Source: Dehalococcoidia bacterium (GTDB lineage Bacteria > Chloroflexota > Dehalococcoidia > SZUA-161). From it: a stretch of 18,216 bases of DNA. The notes below the pieces were generated by a model. That model did not search any database and had not been told where the DNA came from. It worked only from the letters and a program-made list of their open reading frames with translations. How positions within the stretch are numbered: position 1 is the stretch's first letter; every line of letters begins with the position of its first letter. This document shows positions 14,309 to 18,216 of this stretch, one piece after another. A program made the translations under genes and the position numbers. Location: contig JAUXAX010000040.1 in NCBI GenBank assembly GCA_030619685.1, forward strand, positions 1 to 18,216, in the 5' to 3' direction.

Positions 14309-15475
14309 TTAGTCTTGCTCGCGGCGTAGCGGTATCCAGCTGAACAACCGTCCCAGTTCTCCCCGCTCCCATGAAACCACTAGCTGGCTGCTGATGAAAA
14401 GGGAGCTATAAGTGCCCACGATGACGCCAATGGTCAGTGCCAGGACGAAGTTGCTGATAGTTGCTCCGCCGAAGAGTAAGAGGGCAATGAGGACGAACAA
14501 TGTGGTCAGGCTGGTATTAAGTGATCTTGCCACGGTCTCATTGAGGCTGACATTGACGACGGAGGCGAAATCTGCGCTGATGTCCCGTCTCCTGTTCTCT
14601 CGAATGCGGTCGAAGACTACTATAGTATTGTTCACGCTGTAGCCAATGACGGTCAGCAATGCGATGATGAACATCGAGTTAATTTCCAGACTGAACAGGG
14701 AGAAGACTCCCAGAACTATCAGCGCGTCGTGCACCAGGGCCACGATGGCGCACGCCCCATAGCTGATAGGACGGGTCAGCCTGCGGAAGGCCCAGGTGAT
14801 ATAGAGCAGAATTCCCACTGCTGCCGCGATCACGGCATAGGTCGTATATTGGACGCGCTCGCTGGCAACCTCAGGAGAGATTGAATAGACGTCAAGGGAA
14901 TCTATCTCGCCAAACGCCTCCTCCAACGCTTGCTCAATCTCATCCTGCTCATCTGTATCTAGTGTCTCAGTTCTTATCAGGAAGGAATCGAGGGTAGTGC
15001 TCTCGATATTGCCCCAGGAATACCCCAAATCATCCAGTCTATCGCTCAAGTCGCCTTGATCCACCGTTTTCCCAAATATAAGAGCGAGTGTAGTATTTCC
15101 CACCGGGCTGGCAGCATTTCCCATCGAGGCGAATTCGGCTATCCTGATCGTTGTGTCAAACTCTGCCTGCAGGCCCTCGGCTAGCCGATCTTTTTCCCTC
15201 CCTCTTTCCTTGGGATCCAGTGGTAGTTCCAAGTCCAGGAGAAAGGCGTCTTTAGCGCCGTGCTGGATGCTGGCATTGGAGTGGTCAAGGGAGGTGAACA
15301 TATCTCTCAGGGCCCCTTCTCCCACCTCGTCCTTGAAGACCAGGGTCATGGTGGTGCCGCTGCTGAACTCAATCCCCAGATTGAGCCCGGATGCTATCAG
15401 AGAGATGATGCCGACTAGGATCACCAGCCCCGATACCAGGAAGAACCATTTTCTTCTGCTTACAAAGTCAAACAA
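14309..15475 (-). CDS. secF: Protein translocase subunit SecF
   Basis: 388-residue membrane protein of the SecDF complex, which uses ion gradient energy to help the SecYEG channel release exported proteins. It has one N-terminal membrane segment (10-31), the signature GIEFSSGT (34-41, usually GIDFTGGT), a large external domain to about residue 200, then five membrane segments with TVIGYSVNNTIVVFDRIREN and the SLNTSLTTLFV motif. The start is TTG 15475, placed immediately after the secD TAG, with AAGGAG 9-10 bases upstream inside the secD end; the ORF cannot extend further. Stop-to-start adjacency indicates coupled translation with secD. The external domain is unusually Asp/Glu- and Thr-rich, but the length fits the family range. 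Confidence 0.96.
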   Translation of the reverse strand: MFDFVSRRKWFFLVSGLVILVGIISLIASGLNLGIEFSSGTTMTLVFKDEVGEGALRDMFTSLDHSNASIQHGAKDAFLLDLELPLDPKERGREKDRLAEGLQAEFDTTIRIAEFASMGNAASPVGNTTLALIFGKTVDQGDLSDRLDDLGYSWGNIESTTLDSFLIRTETLDTDEQDEIEQALEEAFGEIDSLDVYSISPEVASERVQYTTYAVIAAAVGILLYITWAFRRLTRPISYGACAIVALVHDALIVLGVFSLFSLEINSMFIIALLTVIGYSVNNTIVVFDRIRENRRRDISADFASVVNVSLNETVARSLNTSLTTLFVLIALLLFGGATISNFVLALTIGVIVGTYSSLFISSQLVVSWERGELGRLFSWIPLRREQD

Positions 15476-16900
15476 CTATTCCTGCTCCTTGGAAAGCGAT
15501 GTCTGCTCAACCTGCGCCATGCCGAATAGCGAGAGGCGGCCTGCCAGGCGGGTGCCCACAAATAGACGCAGGAATGTCCTGGTGACGAATATAGCGGTGA
15601 ACATGCTCAGCACAACGCCTATGGCCAGTGTCAGGGCGAATCCCATTACCCTGGGCTCTGCCAGAGCTCTCCCCATCAGCCAGAGTATGAGGCAGGTGAT
15701 TAGGGTGGATATGTTGCTGTCGCGAATAGCAACCCAGGCGCGATTAAAGCCAGCCTCGATGGCTCCACCAAGCGTTCGTCCCGCTCGCAGTTCCTCCTTC
15801 AAGCGCTCGAAGATGAGCACATTGGCGTCAACTGCCATGCCGATGGAAAGGATGAAGGCGGCGATGCCGGCCAGGGTGAGTGTGACCGGTATAAGTTTGA
15901 ACGCCGCCAGCACCAGGACGCCATAGAACAACAAAGCGCCGCTGGCCAGCACGCCCGGTAGGCGATAGTAGAGCATCATGAAAGCCAGAACCAGAACAAG
16001 TCCCACCACTCCTGCGATAAGGCTTTTCCTTATTGAATCAGCGCCTAAGGTGGGGTCGATATCCTCCCGAATAATGGGCTCCCCCAGAGGAACGGGCAAT
16101 GCGCCATAGTTGAGAAGCCTCGTTAGTCTATGCGCTTCGTCACGGCTCCCGACGTTTTCGATGACCCCACTCCCCCCCTCAATTCTGCTTTGGACTATAG
16201 GGCTGGAGTAGTATGCATCGTCGAGGAAGATGCCCAGGGGCCTGCCGATGAGCCGACCGGTTATCTCCGCAAACAGGTCCGCTCCCTTGCTGGTGAGCTC
16301 GAACAGCACTATAGGCTCACCAGTTATGTCCTTGAAGTCCACGTAGGTATTCCTCGCCAGATGCTTGCCGGTCAAATGAACCTCTTCGCCTCTGCTGTCT
16401 ATGGCCGTAGCTGGAATCCATTCTATGATGCCCCGATCCGTGAAAGACTCATAACCAGTGAAGTTCCCCTGAGCTATTGAGGTTTGGACTAGTTGCCAGC
16501 TTTCGGGAGTTAGCTCTCTGAAATCGAGCTCTCCTGTCTGGCCGATGAGTTCAACTGCTGCATCCATATCTCTAATGCCGGGGAGTTGCACGGATATGCG
16601 GTCTTTGCCCTGCTTCTGGATAACCGGCTCAGAAACGCCATGGGCATTGACTCTCATCTCAATGATGTCCATTGCACCCTCTACGGCATCTGCAGCGGTC
16701 TCGTTGCCGATCTGCGACAAATCAGCCTTGTAGACAAGGTGAGTGCCGCCGCTGAGGTCCAGCCCGAGCCTCATCCCCAGAGTGTTGTTACCAGGGCCAC
16801 CACCGCTTATGCTGGGCGCATCTCGGATCAGCACCTCGGACAGGGCGAGGCTAAACAGGATAACGATAATGGCAAGTCTAATGACGTTCCCGCGATTCAC
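15476..16900 (-). CDS. secD: Protein translocase subunit SecD
   Basis: 474-residue partner of SecF. It has an N-terminal membrane segment (7-25), the SecD signature LGLDLSGGTHL (45-55), and the external P1 region with AMDIIEMRVNAHGVSEPVIQ and DRISVQLPGI, which is shorter than the E. coli version and of the length typical for many other bacteria. Five C-terminal membrane segments follow, containing LNYGALPVPL, AFILSIGMAVDANVLIFERLKEEL, GFNRAWVAIRDSNISTLIT and FALTLAIGVVLSMFTAIFVTR. The Asp of SIGMAVDANVLIFER belongs to the ion pathway known in SecDF. GTG 16900 is the start, with AGAGGA 8 bases before it. It is followed directly by secF. Confidence 0.97.
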   Translation of the reverse strand: MNRGNVIRLAIIVILFSLALSEVLIRDAPSISGGGPGNNTLGMRLGLDLSGGTHLVYKADLSQIGNETAADAVEGAMDIIEMRVNAHGVSEPVIQKQGKDRISVQLPGIRDMDAAVELIGQTGELDFRELTPESWQLVQTSIAQGNFTGYESFTDRGIIEWIPATAIDSRGEEVHLTGKHLARNTYVDFKDITGEPIVLFELTSKGADLFAEITGRLIGRPLGIFLDDAYYSSPIVQSRIEGGSGVIENVGSRDEAHRLTRLLNYGALPVPLGEPIIREDIDPTLGADSIRKSLIAGVVGLVLVLAFMMLYYRLPGVLASGALLFYGVLVLAAFKLIPVTLTLAGIAAFILSIGMAVDANVLIFERLKEELRAGRTLGGAIEAGFNRAWVAIRDSNISTLITCLILWLMGRALAEPRVMGFALTLAIGVVLSMFTAIFVTRTFLRLFVGTRLAGRLSLFGMAQVEQTSLSKEQE

Positions 16901-16920
16901 TGCTAAAATCCTCTAGGGAT

Positions 16921-16970
16921 TTCCCCTCTAAATCCCCCTCCCCTTAATCCCCTCCCGCCAGGGGAGGGGA
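16921..16970. repeat. C/T-rich stretch with G+C palindrome, possible dispersed repeat
   Basis: The 89-base gap between the CCA-adding enzyme gene and secD holds repeated AATCCCC-type units and a perfect 9-base inverted repeat, TCCCCTCCC (16948-16956) and GGGAGGGGA (16962-16970), with a 5-base loop. There is no T-run on either strand, so it is not a typical terminator. Such C/T-rich palindromes often occur as dispersed intergenic repeats; only one copy is in this window. Confidence 0.6.
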
Positions 16971-16989
16971 ACTACAAGGAATTCTGCGA

Positions 16990-18216
16990 TTAACTATGAT
17001 CTCTCTTCAATCGCTTTGTCACGAAGTCAAGTGCTTCCTCAGCGGTACTGATCTCCCCTGCAGCCTGCGCCTCCCGCACTGCCTCCAGCAACTCGCCGAT
17101 CTGCGGCCCCGGGTCCAGGCCAAGCCTATCCATTAAGGTGTGGCCATCTATCAACTTAGGTGGGATGACTGTAGCTTGTTCCTCGAACCATTTGGAAAGG
17201 ATATACTGCGTCGTCTCAGTGTGTTTGCGCCACTCATCGAGGTCGAGCGTGGGGCCCCGAGTTGCAAGGTGATCGGCAAGGGTGAGGAACAGAGTTTCGA
17301 TACCTACCTCTGCAGTGTCTCGGAAGTACCTGTAGATTGCACGGCGCGATGGCATCTCTTGAGCTACCAGATATCCAGGGCGCATATGGTGTTCGATCAT
17401 TAACTGCACCATCTTCGTCTCACGGTTACTGAATCTCAACCGCTCCATGAGTTGAACTGCCATTGCCGCCCCCAGTTGGGCATGCCCCAAAAAGCGCATT
17501 CGTCCATCTTGCTCTATTGTCTTGGTCGTTGGCTTGCCGATATCGTGGAGCAGGCCTGCCAGCTTCAACAGTGCTCCCCTGGTCCGCCCACCCGCGATCT
17601 CCTGGGCAAAGTGCTGAGCAATCTCCGCTGACCAGGGGACTAAAGTCAGAAGCTCGTCCTCCTTCTCGCCACCCTCCTCTCGGAGCAGGCGTTCCACAGC
17701 GGCGACGGTCTCCAGAGAGTGTTCGAGGACATCCCAGAAATGCTCCTTCGGCTGTGCTACCCCCTTGGCTACAGCTAACTCGGGCATTATCCGGTCGAGC
17801 AGACCCAGGCGGTCGAGGTAACGGAAAGAGTGATACGCCCACGGGGTCTCAAGAATGTAACATAGCTCGTCTCGAAGCCGCTCCGCAGCGACGGTGGTAA
17901 CGAGTTCATGGTCGCGCTGTATGAGGGCTTCGGTGTGGTGTCAATGGAGAAGCTGAGCATTGCGGCAAGGCGAACTGCCCTGAGAAGCCGCGCTGGATCT
18001 TGCTGAAAACTGGCCTTGCTTGCCGCGCGAACCATCCCGCTGCTCAAGTCGCGGTATCCGCCCAGCGGGTCGATAACTCGAACCTGAGACCAGCCACTTC
18101 TGATCTCGGCCAAGTCTATGGCGAGGGCATTAATGGTGAAATCTCGGTAACCGAGGTCTTCCTCGATGCTGCCGCGCATAGCAGCGAAATCAAGATGCCA
18201 ACGACCTTCAGCTTGG
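16990..18216 (-). pseudogene. CCA tRNA nucleotidyltransferase / poly(A) polymerase family, frameshifted, 5' end outside window
   Basis: Enzyme of the family that adds or repairs the 3' CCA of tRNA. From the right edge the frame reads HLDFAAMRGSIEEDLGYRDFTINALAIDL, then VIDPLGGYRDL and DPARLLRAVRLAAMLSFSID, the palm and neck of the family. The metal-binding GGxVRD segment lies outside. At about 17928-17940 the frame is lost. In the next frame the conserved text resumes at once: ALIQRDHELVTTVAAERLRD, ETPWAYHSFRYLDRLGLLDR, then MPELAVAKGV and an HD domain (GLLHDIGKP, EHHMRPG) to the stop at 16990. One missing base explains everything. If real, the protein ends after the neck in nonsense sequence; an ORF from ATG 17787 could give the HD part alone. 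The conservation on both sides points to a very recent mutation or a sequence error. It lies upstream of secD-secF. Confidence 0.9.
17928..17940 (-). other. Single-base frameshift site in the CCA-adding enzyme gene
   Basis: Upstream frame reads ID-TTPK and then nonsense; downstream frame reads E-ALIQRDHE, and a TGA in that frame at 17941-17943 fixes the right limit. On the minus strand the region is ACACCACACCGAAGCC; one extra G (CCGGAAGCC) would restore T-T-P-E-A-L-I, the expected family sequence. Confidence 0.8.

Noticed and set aside
15153..15926. Plus-strand open frame of 257 codons opposite secF/secD
   Set aside because: Ser/Arg/Pro-rich translation typical of an antisense frame; secF and secD are certain.
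17463..17900. Plus-strand open frame of 145 codons opposite the CCA-adding enzyme gene
   Set aside because: Low-complexity Pro/Arg-rich translation; the minus strand carries conserved HD-domain sequence.

Overview
The window reads as a piece of a bacterial chromosome, mostly housekeeping genes with one accessory insertion. The gene content fits an uncultivated Chloroflexota, perhaps Dehalococcoidia: a B12-dependent class II ribonucleotide reductase with NrdR, a separate SecD and SecF pair, a LexA with a Gram-positive-type GAAC-N4-GTTC operator, clear Shine-Dalgarno sites and several TTG/GTG starts. This placement is inference from gene content; no rRNA or other phylogenetic marker is present to confirm it.

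Layout, left to right. Bases 1-372 (-) hold the N-terminal part of an LsrF/DhnA-type class I aldolase with its own promoter, cut by the window edge. Bases 457-2891 (-) hold an apparent operon lexA - tcmP - spore-photoproduct-lyase-like radical SAM protein, behind one promoter with an SOS box. This is the most unusual part of the window. rpsT (3052-3327, -) follows behind a strong terminator. The + strand then carries mnmG (3549-5495), an unrecognised small gene (5601-6020) and a YtcJ-type amidohydrolase (6047-7597). From 7602 to the right edge everything is on the - strand: yggT, proC, yggS, a B12-binding-type radical SAM protein, nrdJ, nrdR, secF, secD and a tRNA CCA-adding enzyme gene that carries a frameshift and is cut by the edge.

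How the genes work together. The SOS regulator LexA appears to control itself plus two downstream proteins, a Rossmann-fold TcmP and a radical SAM protein related to a DNA photoproduct repair enzyme. That arrangement suggests a DNA-damage-inducible repair or modification pair. NrdR lies behind two NrdR boxes one after the other, exactly 31 bp apart, and is followed at short spacing by nrdJ, the radical SAM gene, yggS, proC and yggT, so NrdR may control a six-gene transcript. SecD and SecF are coupled stop-to-start. The amidohydrolase and yggT converge with only 4 bases between their stop codons.

No tRNA, rRNA, CRISPR array, insertion sequence or integrase was seen. No gap between genes exceeds about 225 bases.
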